In this document: one piece after another, positions 26,041 through 39,928 of the stretch
How the letters are laid out: each line of letters opens with the position of its first letter
How positions within the stretch are numbered: the first letter of the stretch is position 1
Notes under the pieces: model-generated
What the model was told of the DNA's origin: nothing
Database searches by the model: none
Seen by the model: only the letters and a program-made list of their open reading frames with translations
Program-made: the position numbers and the translations under genes
Source: Luzula sylvatica
Lineage: Eukaryota > Streptophyta > Magnoliopsida > Poales > Juncaceae
DNA length: 64,000 nt
Assembly: GCA_946800325.1 (NCBI GenBank)
Contig: OX326959.1
Location: 3,988,501-4,052,500, forward strand
Direction: 5' to 3'

Positions 26041-29000
26041 TTGTGAAATTTGGTGAAAAGTTATGTAGTAAACGATACGATACAAATGATCTAAAAACAT
26101 GTTATTTCAACTCCTCAATGCGTTAAAATCTTGGTTTGAATCGAAAAACAAACATTCTTAGTGTTTGTGAAATTTGGTGAAAAGTTATGTAGTAAAAGAT
26201 ACGATACAAATGATCTGAAAACATGTTATTTCAACTCCTCAAAACGTTAATATCTTGTTTTGAATCGAAAAACAAACTTTCTTAGTGTTTGTGAAATTTG
26301 GTGAAAAGTTATGTAGTGAAAGATACGATACAAATGATCTAAACACACGTTATTTGAACACCTCAAAGCGTTAAAATCTTGTTTTGAATCTAAAAACAAA
26401 CTTTCTTAGTGTTTGTGAAATTTGGTGAAAAGTTATGTAGTAAAAGATACGATACAAATGATCTAAAAACACGTTATTAGAACTCCTCAAAGCGTTAAAA
26501 TCTTGTTTTGAATCGAAAAACAAACTTTCTTAGTGTTTGTGAAATTTGGTGAAAAGTTATGTAGTAAACGATACGATACAAATGATCTAAACACACGTTA
26601 TTTGAACTCCTCAAAGCGTTAAAATCTTGTTTGGAATCGAAAAACAAACTTTCTTATTGTTTGTGAAATTTGGTGAAAAGTTATGTAGTAAAAGATACGA
26701 TACAAATGATCTAAAAACACGTTATTTGAACTCATCAAAGCGTCAAAATCTTGTTTTGAATCGAAAAACAAACTTTCTTGGTGTTTGTGAAATTTGGTGA
26801 AAAGTTATATAGCAAAAGATACGATACAAATGATGTAAAAACACGTTATTTCAACTCCTCAAAGCGTTAAAATCTTGTTTTGAATCGAAAAACAAACTTT
26901 CTTAGTGTTTGTGAAATTTGGTGAAAAGTTATGTAGTGAAAGATACGATACAAATGATCTAAACACACGTTATTTGAACTCCTCAAAGCGTTAAAATCTT
27001 GTTTTGAATCTAAAAACAAACATTCTTAGTGTTTGTGAAATTTGGTGAAAAGTTATGTAGTAAAAGATACGATACAAATGATCTAAAAACACGTTATTTG
27101 AACTCCTCAAAGCGTTAAAATCTTGTTTTGAATCGAAAAACAAACTTTCTTAGTGTTTGTGAAATTTGGTGAAAAGTTATGTAGTAACCGATACGATACA
27201 AATGATCTAAACACACGTTATTTGAACTCCTCAAAGCGTTAAAATCTTGTTTGGAATCGAAAAACAAACTTTCTTAGTGTTTGTGAAATTTGGTCAAAAG
27301 TTATGTAGTAAAAGATACGATACAAATGATCTAAAAACACGTTATTTGAACTCATCAAAGCGTCAAAATCTTGTTTTGAATCGAAAAACAAACTTTATTG
27401 GTGTTTGTGAAATTTGGTGAAAAGTTATATAGCAAAAGATACGATACAAATGATGTAAAAACACGTTATTTCTACTCCTCAAAGCGTTAAAATCTTGTTT
27501 TGAATCGAAAAACAAACTTTCTTAGTGTTTGTGAAATTTGGTGAAAAGTTATGTAGTAAAAGATACGATACAAATGATCTAAAAACACGTTATTTGAACT
27601 CCTCAAAGCGTCAAAATCTTGTTTTGAATCGAAAAACAAACTTTCTTGGTGTTTGTGAAATTTGGTGAATAGTTATATAGCAAAAGATACGATACAAATG
27701 ATGTAAAAACACGTTATTTGAACTCCTCAAAGCGTTAAAATCTTGTTTTGAATCTAAAAACAAACTTTCATAGTGTTTGTGAAATTTGGTGAAAAGTTAT
27801 GTAGTAATAGATACGATACAAATGATCTAAAAACACGTTATTTGAACTCCTCAAAGCGTTAAAATCTTGTTTTGAATCGAAAAACAAACATTCTTAGTGT
27901 TTGTGAAATTTGGTGAAAAGTTATGTAGAAAAAGATACGATACAAATGATTTAAAAACATGTCATTTCAACTCCTCAAAGCGTTAAAATCTTGTTTTGAA
28001 TCGAAAAACAAACTTTCTTAGTGTTTGTGAAATTTGGTGAAAAGTTATGTAGTGAAAGATACGATACAAATGATCTAAACACACGTTATTTGAACTCCTC
28101 AAAGCGTTAAAATCTTGTTTTGAATCTAAAAACAAACTTTCTTAGTGTTTGTGAAATTTGGTGAAAATTTATGTAGTAAAAGATACGATACAAATGATCT
28201 AAAAACACGTTATTTGAACTCCTCAAAGCGTTAAAATCTTGTTTTGAATCGAAAAACAAACTTTCTTAGTGTTTGTGAAATTAGGTGAAAAGTTATGTAG
28301 TAAACGATACGATACAAATGATCTGAAAACACGTTATTTGAACTCCTCAAAGCGTCAAAATCTTGTTTTGAATCGAAAAACAAACTTTCTTAGTGTTTGC
28401 GAAATTTGGTGAAAAGTTATGTAGTAAAAGATACGATACAAATGATCTAAAAACACGTGATTTGAACTCCTCAAAGCGTTAAAATCTTGTTTGGAATCGA
28501 AAAACAAACTTTCTTAGTGTTTGTGAAATTTGGTGAAAAGTTATGTAGTAAAAGATACGATACAAATGATCTGAAAACACGTTATTTGAACTCCTCAAAG
28601 CGTCAAAATCTTGTTTTGAATCGAAAAACAAACTTTCTTAGTGTTTGTGAAATTTGGTGAAAAGTTATGTAGTAAAAGATACGATACAAATGACCTAAAA
28701 ACACGTTATTTGAACTCCTCAAAGCGTTAAAATCTTGTTTTGAATCGAAAAACAAACTTTCTTAGTGTTTGTGAAATTTGCTGAAAAGTTATGTAGTGAA
28801 AGATACGATACAAATGATCTAAACACACGTTATTTGAACTCCTCAAATCGTTAAAATCTTGTTTTGAATCTAAAAACAAACTTTCATAGTGTTTGTGATA
28901 TTTGGTGAAAAGTTATGTAGTGAAATATACGATACAAATGATCTAAACACACGTTATTTGAACTCCTCAAAGCGTTAAAATCTTGTTTTGAATCTAAAAA

Positions 29001-32000
29001 CAAACTTTCTTAGTGTTTGTGAAATTTGGTGAAAAGTTATGTAGTAAAAGATACGATACAAATGTTCTAAAAACACGTTATTTGAACTCCTCCAAGCGTT
29101 AAAATCTTGTTTTGAATCGAAAAACAAACTTTCTTAGTGTTTGTGAAATTTGGTGAAAAGTTATGTAGTAAACGATACGATACAAATGATCTAAAAACAT
29201 GTTATTTCAACTCCTCAAAGCGTTAAAATCTTGTTTTGAATCGAAAAACAAACATTCTTAGTGTTTGTGAAATTTGGTGAAAAGTTATGTAGTAAAAGAT
29301 ACGATACAAATGATCTGAAAACATGTTATTTCAACTCCTCAAAACGTTAATATCTTGTTTTGAATCGAAAAACAAACTTTCTTAGTGTTTGTGAAATTTG
29401 GTGAAAAGTTATTTAGTGAAAGATACGATACAAATGATCTAAACACACGTTATTTGAACTCCTCAAAGCGTTAAAATCTTGTTTTGAATCTAAAAACAAA
29501 CTTTCTTAGTGTTTGTGAAATTTGGTGAAAAGTTATGTAGTAAAAGATACGATACAAATGATCTAAAAACACGTTATTTGAACTCCTCAAAGCGTTAAAA
29601 TCTTGTTTTGAATCGAAAAACAAACTTTCTTAGTGTTTGTGAAATTTGGTGAAAAGTTATGTAGTAAACGATACGATATAAATGATCTAAACACACGTTA
29701 TTTGAACTCCTCAAAGCGTTAAAATCTTGTTTGGAATCGAAAAACAAACTTTCTTAGTGTTTGTGAAATTTGGTGAAAAGTTATGTAGTAAAAGATACGA
29801 TACAAATGATCTAAAAACACGTTATTTGAACTCATCAAAGCGTCAAAATCTTGTTTTGAATCGAAAAACAAACTTTCTTGGTGTTTGTGAAATTTGGTGA
29901 AAATTTATATAGCAAAAGATACGATACAAATGATGTAAAAACACGTTATTTCAACTCCTCAAAGCGTTAAAATCTTGTTTTGAATCGAAAAACAAACTTT
30001 CTTAGTGTTTGTAAAATTTGGTGAAAAGTTATGTAGTGAAAGATACGATACAAATGATCTAAACACACGATATTTGAACTCCTCAAAGCGTTAAAATCTT
30101 GTTTTGAATCTAAAAACAAACTTTCATCGTGTTTGTCAAATTTGGTGAAAAGTTATGTAGTAAAAGATACGATACAAATGATCTAAAAACACGTTATTTG
30201 AACTCCTCAAAGCGTTAAAATCTTGTTTGGAATCGAAAAACAAACTTTCTTAGTGTTTGTGAAATTTTGTGAAAAGTTATGTAGTAAAAGATACGATACA
30301 AATGATCTGAAAACACGTTATTTGAACTCCTCAAAGCGTTAAAATCTTGTTTTGAATCGAAAAACAAACTTTCTTAGTGTATGTGAAATTTGGTGAAAAG
30401 TTATGTAGTAAAAGATACGATACAAATGACCTAAAAACACGTTATTTGAACTCCTCAAAGCGTTAAAATCTTGTTTTGAATCGAAAAACAAACTTTCTTA
30501 GTGTTTGTAAAATTTGGTGAAAAGTTATGTAGTAAAAGATACGATACAAATGATCTAAAAACACGTTATTTGAACTCCTCAAAGCGTTAAAATCTTGTTT
30601 AGAATCGAAAAACAAACTTTCTTAGTGTTTGCGAAATTTGGTGAAAAGTTATGTAGTAAAAGATACGATACAAATGATCTAAAAACACGTGATTCGAACT
30701 CCTCAAAGCGTTAAAATCTTGTTTGGAATCGAAAAACAAACTTTCTTAGTGTTTGTGAAATTTGGTGAAAAGTTATGTAGTAAAAGATACGATACAAATG
30801 ATCTGAAAACACGTTATTTGAACTCCTCAAAGCGTCAAAATCTTGTTTTGAATCGAAAAACAAACTTTCTTAGTGTTTGTGAAATTTGGTGAAAAGTTAT
30901 GTAGTAAAAGATACGATACAAATGACCTAAAAACACGTTATTTGAACTCCTCAAAGCGTTAAAATCTTGTTTTGAATCGAAAAACAAACTTTCTTAGTGT
31001 TTGTGAAATTTGCTGAAAAGTTATGTAGTGAAAGATACGATACAAATGATCTAAACACACGTTATTTGAACTCCTCAAATCGTTAAAATCTTGTTTTGAA
31101 TCTAAAAACAAACTTTCATAGTGTTTGTGATATTTGGTGAAAAGTTATGTAGTGAAATATACGATACAAATGATCTAAACACACGTTATTTGAACTCCTC
31201 AAAGCGTTAAAATCTTGTTTTGAATCTAAAAACAAACTTTCTTAGTGTTTGTGAAATTTGGTGAAAAGTTATGTAGTAAAAGATACGATACAAATGTTCT
31301 AAAAACACGTTATTTGAACTCCTCCAAGCGTCAAAATCTTGTTTTGAATCGAAAAACAAACTTTCTTAGTGTTTGTGAAATTTGGTGAAAAGTTATGTAG
31401 TAAACGATACGATACAAATGATCTAAAAACACGTTATTTGAACTCCTCAAAGCGTTAAAATCTTGTTTTGAATCGAAAAACAAACTTTCTTAGTGTTTGT
31501 GAAATTTGGTGAAAAGTTATGTAGTAAACGATACGATACAAATGATCTAAAAACACGTTATTTGAACTCCTCAAAGCGTCAAAATCTTGTTTTGAATCGA
31601 AAAACAAACTTTCTTAGTGTTTGTGAAATTTGGTGAAAAGTTATGTAGTAAAAGATACGATACAAATGATCTAAAAACACGTTATTTGAACTCCTCAAAG
31701 CGTTAAAATCTTGTTTTGAATCGAAAAACAAACTTTCTTAGTGTTTGTGAAATTTGCTGAAAAGTTATGTAGTGAAAGATACGATACAAATGATCTAAAC
31801 ACACGTTATTTGAACTCCTCAAATCGTTAAAATCTTGTTTTGAATCTAAAAACAAACTTTCATAGTGTTTGTGATATTTGGTGAAAAGTTATGTAGTGAA
31901 AGATACGATACAAATGATCTAAACACACGTTATTTGAACTCCTCAAAGCGTTAAAATCTTGTTTTGAATCTAAAAACAAACTTTCTTAGTGTTTGTGAAA

Positions 32001-32736
32001 TTTGGTGAAAAGTTATGTAGTAAAAGATACGATACAAATGATCTAAAAACACGTTATTTGAACTCCTCAAAGCGTTAAAATCTTGTTTTGAATCGAAAAA
32101 CAAACTTTCTTAGTGTTTGTGAAATTTGGTGAAAAGTTATGTAGTAAACGATACGATACAAATGATCTGAAAACACGTTATTTGAACTCCTCAAAGCGTC
32201 AAAATCTTGTTTTGAATCGAAAAACAAACTTTCTTAGTGTTTGCGAAATTTGGTGAAAAGTTATGTAGTAAAAGATACGATACAAATGATCTAAAAACAC
32301 GTGATTTGAACTCCTCAAAGCGTTAAAATCTTGTTTGGAATCGAAAAACAAACTTTCTTAGTGTTTGTGAAATTTGGTGAAAAGTTATGTAGTAAAAGAT
32401 ACGATACAAATGATCTGAAAACACGTTATTTGAACTCCTCAAAGCGTCAAAATCTTGTTTTGAATCGAAAAACAAACTTTCTTAGTGTTTGTGAAATTTG
32501 GTGAAAAGTTATGTAGTAAAAGATACGATACAAATGACCTAAAAACACGTTATTTGAACTCCTCAAAGCGTTAAAATCTTGTTTTGAATCGAAAAACAAA
32601 CTTTCTTAGTGTTTGTGAAATTTGCTGAAAAGTTATGTAGTGAAAGATACGATACAAATGATCTAAACACACGTTATTTGAACTCCTCAAATCGTTAAAA
32701 TCTTGTTTTGAATCTAAAAACAAACTTTCATAGTGT
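25917..32736 (+). repeat. HOR unit 5: 55 monomers (24+18+6+7)
   Basis: It repeats HOR unit 4 at an offset of 7440 bp (60 monomers) to about 31330: GGTTTG 18693/26133, GTAACCG 19745/27185, anchors 21453/28893 and 23685/31125, and ATTTAGTG 21975/29415. The expected anchor monomer at its start is missing. After 31125 the order changes to a 6-monomer module and then a 7-monomer stretch (31869-32736). The anchor there is mixed: GATATT followed by GTGAAAGATAC in place of GTGAAATATAC. That suggests local conversion or a crossover within the monomer. Confidence 0.78.
31125..31868 (+). repeat. 6-monomer module (744 bp), copy 1
   Basis: Order: GATATT anchor, GTTCT/CTCCAAGCGTC, AAACG, AAACG/GCGTC, consensus, TTTGCTG. 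The same six-monomer order recurs at 34845, 39185, 45636, 48987, 54818, 57794 and 60646. It is not found in this form before 31125; the 7-monomer modules at 6821, 13145 and 17485 are a longer relative. This is the first copy in the window. Confidence 0.82.
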
Positions 32737-35700
32737 TTGTGATATTTGGTGAAAAGTTATGTAGTGAAATATACGATACAAATGATCTAAACACACGTTA
32801 TTTGAACTCCTCAAAGCGTTAAAATCTTGTTTTGAATCTAAAAACAAACTTTCTTAGTGTTTGTGAAATTTGGTGAAAAGTTATGTAGTAAAAGATACGA
32901 TACAAATGTTCTAAAAACACGTTATTTGAACTCCTCCAAGCGTTAAAATCTTGTTTTGAATCGAAAAACAAACTTTCTTAGTGTTTGTGAAATTTGGTGA
33001 AAAGTTATGTAGTAAACGATACGATACAAATGATCTAAAAACATGTTATTTCAACTCCTCAAAGCGTTAAAATCTTGTTTTGAATCGAAAAACAAACATT
33101 CTTAGTGTTTGTGAAATTTGGTGAAAAGTTATGTAGTAAAAGATACGATACAAATGATCTGAAAACATGTTATTTCAACTCCTCAAAACGTTAATATCTT
33201 GTTTTGAATCGAAAAACAAACTTTCTTAGTGTTTGTGAAATTTGGTGAAAAGTTATTTAGTGAAAGATACGATACAAATGATCTAAACACACGTTATTTG
33301 AACTCCTCAAAGCGTTAAAATCTTGTTTTGAATCTAAAAACAAACTTTCTTAGTGTTTGTGAAATTTGGTGAAAAGTTATGTAGTAAAAGATACGATACA
33401 AATGATCTAAAAACACGTTATTTGAACTCCTCAAAGCGTTAAAATCTTGTTTTGAATCGAAAAACAAACTTTCTTAGTGTTTGTGAAATTTGGTGAAAAG
33501 TTATGTAGTAAACGATACGATATAAATGATCTAAACACACGTTATTTGAACTCCTCAAAGCGTTAAAATCTTGTTTGGAATCGAAAAACAAACTTTCTTA
33601 GTGTTTGTGAAATTTGGTGAAAAGTTATGTAGTAAAAGATACGATACAAATGATCTAAAAACACGTTATTTGAACTCATCAAAGCGTCAAAATCTTGTTT
33701 TGAATCGAAAAACAAACTTTCTTGGTGTTTGTGAAATTTGGTGAAAAGTTATATAGCAAAAGATGCGATACAAATGATGTAAAAACACGTTATTTCAACT
33801 CCTCAAAGCGTTAAAATCTTGTTTTGAATCGAAAAACAAACTTTCTTAGTGTTTGTAAAATTTGGTGAAAAGTTATGTAGTGAAAGATACGATACAAATG
33901 ATCTAAACACACGATATTTGAACTCCTCAAAGCGTTAAAATCTTGTTTTGAATCTAAAAACAAACTTTCATCGTGTTTGTGAAATTTGGTGAAAAGTTAT
34001 GTAGTAAAAGATACGATACAAATGATCTAAAAACACGTTATTTGAACTCCTCAAAGCGTTAAAATCTTGTTTGGAATCGAAAAACAAACTTTCTTAGTGT
34101 TTGTGAAATTTTGTGAAAAGTTATGTAGTAAAAGATACGATACAAATGATCTGAAAACACGTTATTTGAACTCCTCAAAGCGTTAAAATCTTGTTTTGAA
34201 TCGAAAAACAAACTTTCTTAGTGTATGTGAAATTTGGTGAAAAGTTATGTAGTAAAAGATACGATACAAATGACCTAAAAACACGTTATTTGAACTCCTC
34301 AAAGCGTTAAAATCTTGTTTTGAATCGAAAAACAAACTTTCTTAGTGTTTGTAAAATTTGGTGAAAAGTTATGTAGTAAAAGATACGATACAAATGATCT
34401 AAAAACACGTTATTTGAACTCCTCAAAGCGTTAAAATCTTGTTTAGAATCGAAAAACAAACTTTCTTAGTGTTTGTGAAATTTGGTGAAAAGTTATGTAG
34501 TAAAAGATACGATACAAATGATCTGAAAACACGTTATTTGAACTCCTCAAAGCGTCAAAATCTTGTTTTGAATCGAAAAACAAACTTTCTTAGTGTTTGT
34601 GAAATTTGGTGAAAAGTTATGTAGTAAAAGATACGATACAAATGACCTAAAAACACGTTATTTGAACTCCTCAAAGCGTTAAAATCTTGTTTTGAATCGA
34701 AAAACAAACTTTCTTAGTGTTTGTGAAATTTGCTGAAAAGTTATGTAGTGAAAGATACGATACAAATGATCTAAACACACGTTATTTGAACTCCTCAAAT
34801 CGTTAAAATCTTGTTTTGAATCTAAAAACAAACTTTCATAGTGTTTGTGATATTTGGTGAAAAGTTATGTAGTGAAATATACGATACAAATGATCTAAAC
34901 ACACGTTATTTGAACTCCTCAAAGCGTTAAAATCTTGTTTTGAATCTAAAAACAAACTTTCTTAGTGTTTGTGAAATTTGGTGAAAAGTTATGTAGTAAA
35001 AGATACGATACAAATGTTCTAAAAACACGTTATTTGAACTCCTCCAAGCGTCAAAATCTTGTTTTGAATCGAAAAACAAACTTTCTTAGTGTTTGTGAAA
35101 TTTGGTGAAAAGTTATGTAGTAAACGATACGATACAAATGATCTAAAAACACGTTATTTGAACTCCTCAAAGCGTTAAAATCTTGTTTTGAATCGAAAAA
35201 CAAACTTTCTTAGTGTTTGTGAAATTTGGTGAAAAGTTATGTAGTAAACGATACGATACAAATGATCTAAAAACACGTTATTTGAACTCCTCAAAGCGTC
35301 AAAATCTTGTTTTGAATCGAAAAACAAACTTTCTTAGTGTTTGTGAAATTTGGTGAAAAGTTATGTAGTAAAAGATACGATACAAATGATCTAAAAACAC
35401 GTTATTTGAACTCCTCAAAGCGTTAAAATCTTGTTTTGAATCGAAAAACAAACTTTCTTAGTGTTTGTGAAATTTGCTGAAAAGTTATGTAGTGAAAGAT
35501 ACGATACAAATGATCTAAACACACGTTATTTGAACTCCTCAAATCGTTAAAATCTTGTTTTGAATCTAAAAACAAACTTTCATAGTGTTTGTGATATTTG
35601 GTGAAAAGTTATGTAGTGAAATATACGATACAAATGATCTAAACACACGTTATTTGAACTCCTCAAAGCGTTAAAATCTTGTTTTGAATCTAAAAACAAA

Positions 35701-37076
35701 CTTTCTTAGTGTTTGTGAAATTTGGTGAAAAGTTATGTAGTAAAAGATACGATACAAATGTTCTAAAAACACGTTATTTGAACTCCTCCAAGCGTCAAAA
35801 TCTTGTTTTGAATCGAAAAACAAACTTTCTTAGTGTTTGTGAAATTTGGTGAAAAGTTATGTAGTAAACGATACGATACAAATGATCTAAAAACACGTTA
35901 TTTGAACTCCTCAAAGCGTTAAAATCTTGTTTTGAATCGAAAAACAAACTTTCTTGGTGTTTGTGAAATTTGGTGAAAAGTTATATAGCAAAAGATACGA
36001 TACAAATGATGTAAAAACACGTTATTTCAACTCCTCAAAGCGTTAAAATCTTGTTTTGAATCTAAAAACAAACTTTCTTAGTGTTTGTGAAATTTGGTGA
36101 AAAGTTATGTAGTAAAAGATACGATACAAATGATCTAAAAACACGTTATTTGAACTCCTCAAAGCGTTAAAATCTTGTTTTGAATCGAAAAACAAACTTT
36201 CTTAGTGTTTGTGAAATTTGGTGAAAAGTTATGTAGTAAACGATACGATACAAATGATCTAAACACACGTTATTTGAACTCCTCAAAGCGTTAAAATCTT
36301 GTTTGGAATCGAAAAACAAACTTTCTTAGTGTTTGTGAAATTTGGTGAAAAGTTATGTAGTAAAAGATACGATACAAATGATCTAAAAACACGTTATTTG
36401 AACTCCTCAAAGCGTCAAAATCTTGTTTTGAATCGAAAAACAAACTTTCTTGGTGTTTGTGAAATTTGGTGAAAAGTTATATAGCAAAAGATACGATACA
36501 AATGATGTAAAAACACGTTATTTCAACTCCTCAAAGCGTTAAAATCTTGTTTTGAATCGAAAAACACACTTTCTTAGTGTTTGTGAAATTTGGTGAAAAG
36601 TTATGTAGTGAAAGATACGATACAAATGATCTAAACACACGTTATTTGAACTCCTCAAAGCGTTAAAATCTTGTTTTGAATCTAAAAACAAACTTTCTTA
36701 GTGTTTGTGAAATTTGATGAAAAGTTATGTAGTAAAAGATACGATACAAATGATCTAAAAACACGTTATTTGAACTCCTCAAAGCGTTAAAATCTTGTTT
36801 TGAATCGAAAAACGAACTTTCTTAGTGTTTGTGAAATTTGGTGAAAAGTTATGTAGTAAACGATACGATACAAATGATCTGAAAACATGTTATTTCAACT
36901 CCTCAAAACGTTAATATCTTGTTTTGAATCGAAAAACAAACTTTCTTAGTGTTTGTGAAATTTGCTGAAAAGTTATGTAGTGAAAGATACGATACAAATG
37001 ATCTAAACACACGTTATTTGAACTCCTCAAATCGTTAAAATCTTGTTTTGAATCTAAAAACAAACTTTCATAGTGT
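32737..37076 (+). repeat. HOR unit 6: 35 monomers (17+6+12)
   Basis: Anchors at 32737, 34845 and 35589. It is directly followed by a near copy at an offset of 4340 bp: anchors 32737/37077, 34845/39185 and 35589/39929, the rare AGATGCGATAC variant 33764/38104, and TTTGATGAAAAG near 36716 and 41056. Despite having the same number of monomers as HOR unit 3, its internal order (17, 6, 12) is different, so the equal length is coincidental. The 17-monomer segment lacks the CACGTG monomer found in the 18-monomer segments. Confidence 0.82.
34845..35588 (+). repeat. 6-monomer module, copy 2
   Basis: Lies between a 17-monomer segment and a 12-monomer segment. Same six diagnostic monomers as the copy at 31125. 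Confidence 0.8.
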
Positions 37077-39184
37077 TTGTGATATTTGGTGAAAAGTTAT
37101 GTAGTGAAATATACGATACAAATGATCTAAACACACGTTATTTGAACTCCTCAAAGCGTTAAAATCTTGTTTTGAATCTAAAAACAAACTTTCTTAGTGT
37201 TTGTGAAATTTGGTGAAAAGTTATGTAGTAAAAGATACGATACAAATGTTCTAAAAACACGTTATTTGAACTCCTCCAAGCGTTAAAATCTTGTTTTGAA
37301 TCGAAAAACAAACTTTCTTAGTGTTTGTGAAATTTGGTGAAAAGTTATGTAGTAAACGATACGATACAAATGATCTAAAAACATGTTATTTCAACTCCTC
37401 AAAGCGTTAAAATCTTGTTTTGAATCGAAAAACAAACATTCTTAGTGTTTGTGAAATTTGGTGAAAAGTTATGTAGTAAAAGATACGATACAAATGATCT
37501 GAAAACATGTTATTTCAACTCCTCAAAACGTTAATATCTTGTTTTGAATCGAAAAACAAACTTTCTTAGTGTTTGTGAAATTTGGTGAAAAGTTATTTAG
37601 TGAAAGATACGATACAAATGATCTAAACACACGTTATTTGAACTCCTCAAAGCGTTAAAATCTTGTTTTGAATCTAAAAACAAACTTTCTTAGTGTTTGT
37701 GAAATTTGGTGAAAAGTTATGTAGTAAAAGATACGATACAAATGATCTAAAAACACGTTATTTGAACTCCTCAAAGCGTTAAAATCTTGTTTTGAATCGA
37801 AAAACAAACTTTCTTAGTGTTTGTGAAATTTGGTGAAAAGTTATGTAGTAAACGATACGATATAAATGATCTAAACACACGTTATTTGAACTCCTCAAAG
37901 CGTTAAAATCTTGTTTGGAATCGAAAAACAAACTTTCTTAGTGTTTGTGAAATTTGGTGAAAAGTTATGTAGTAAAAGATACGATACAAATGATCTAAAA
38001 ACACGTTATTTGAACTCATCAAAGCGTCAAAATCTTGTTTTGAATCGAAAAACAAACTTTCTTGGTGTTTGTGAAATTTGGTGAAAAGTTATATAGCAAA
38101 AGATGCGATACAAATGATGTAAAAACACGTTATTTCAACTCCTCAAAGCGTTAAAATCTTGTTTTGAATCGAAAAACAAACTTTCTTAGTGTTTGTAAAA
38201 TTTGGTGAAAAGTTATGTAGTGAAAGATACGATACAAATGATCTAAACACACGATATTTGAACTCCTCAAAGCGTTAAAATCTTGTTTTGAATCTAAAAA
38301 CAAACTTTCATCGTGTTTGTGAAATTTGGTGAAAAGTTATGTAGTAAAAGATACGATACAAATGATCTAAAAACACGTTATTTGAACTCCTCAAAGCGTT
38401 AAAATCTTGTTTGGAATCGAAAAACAAACTTTCTTAGTGTTTGTGAAATTTTGTGAAAAGTTATGTAGTAAAAGATACGATACAAATGATCTGAAAACAC
38501 GTTATTTGAACTCCTCAAAGCGTTAAAATCTTGTTTTGAATCGAAAAACAAACTTTCTTAGTGTATGTGAAATTTGGTGAAAAGTTATGTAGTAAAAGAT
38601 ACGATACAAATGACCTAAAAACACGTTATTTGAACTCCTCAAAGCGTTAAAATCTTGTTTTGAATCGAAAAACAAACTTTCTTAGTGTTTGTAAAATTTG
38701 GTGAAAAGTTATGTAGTAAAAGATACGATACAAATGATCTAAAAACACGTTATTTGAACTCCTCAAAGCGTTAAAATCTTGTTTAGAATCGAAAAACAAA
38801 CTTTCTTAGTGTTTGTGAAATTTGGTGAAAAGTTATGTAGTAAAAGATACGATACAAATGATCTGAAAACACGTTATTTGAACTCCTCAAAGCGTCAAAA
38901 TCTTGTTTTGAATCGAAAAACAAACTTTCTTAGTGTTTGTGAAATTTGGTGAAAAGTTATGTAGTAAAAGATACGATACAAATGACCTAAAAACACGTTA
39001 TTTGAACTCCTCAAAGCGTTAAAATCTTGTTTTGAATCGAAAAACAAACTTTCTTAGTGTTTGTGAAATTTGCTGAAAAGTTATGTAGTGAAAGATACGA
39101 TACAAATGATCTAAACACACGTTATTTGAACTCCTCAAATCGTTAAAATCTTGTTTTGAATCTAAAAACAAACTTTCATAGTGT

Positions 39185-39928
39185 TTGTGATATTTGGTGA
39201 AAAGTTATGTAGTGAAATATACGATACAAATGATCTAAACACACGTTATTTGAACTCCTCAAAGCGTTAAAATCTTGTTTTGAATCTAAAAACAAACTTT
39301 CTTAGTGTTTGTGAAATTTGGTGAAAAGTTATGTAGTAAAAGATACGATACAAATGTTCTAAAAACACGTTATTTGAACTCCTCCAAGCGTCAAAATCTT
39401 GTTTTGAATCGAAAAACAAACTTTCTTAGTGTTTGTGAAATTTGGTGAAAAGTTATGTAGTAAACGATACGATACAAATGATCTAAAAACACGTTATTTG
39501 AACTCCTCAAAGCGTTAAAATCTTGTTTTGAATCGAAAAACAAACTTTCTTAGTGTTTGTGAAATTTGGTGAAAAGTTATGTAGTAAACGATACGATACA
39601 AATGATCTAAAAACACGTTATTTGAACTCCTCAAAGCGTCAAAATCTTGTTTTGAATCGAAAAACAAACTTTCTTAGTGTTTGTGAAATTTGGTGAAAAG
39701 TTATGTAGTAAAAGATACGATACAAATGATCTAAAAACACGTTATTTGAACTCCTCAAAGCGTTAAAATCTTGTTTTGAATCGAAAAACAAACTTTCTTA
39801 GTGTTTGTGAAATTTGCTGAAAAGTTATGTAGTGAAAGATACGATACAAATGATCTAAACACACGTTATTTGAACTCCTCAAATCGTTAAAATCTTGTTT
39901 TGAATCTAAAAACAAACTTTCATAGTGT
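39185..39928 (+). repeat. 6-monomer module, copy 3
   Basis: Copied from or with the module at 34845 as part of the 4340-bp duplication. Confidence 0.8.
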
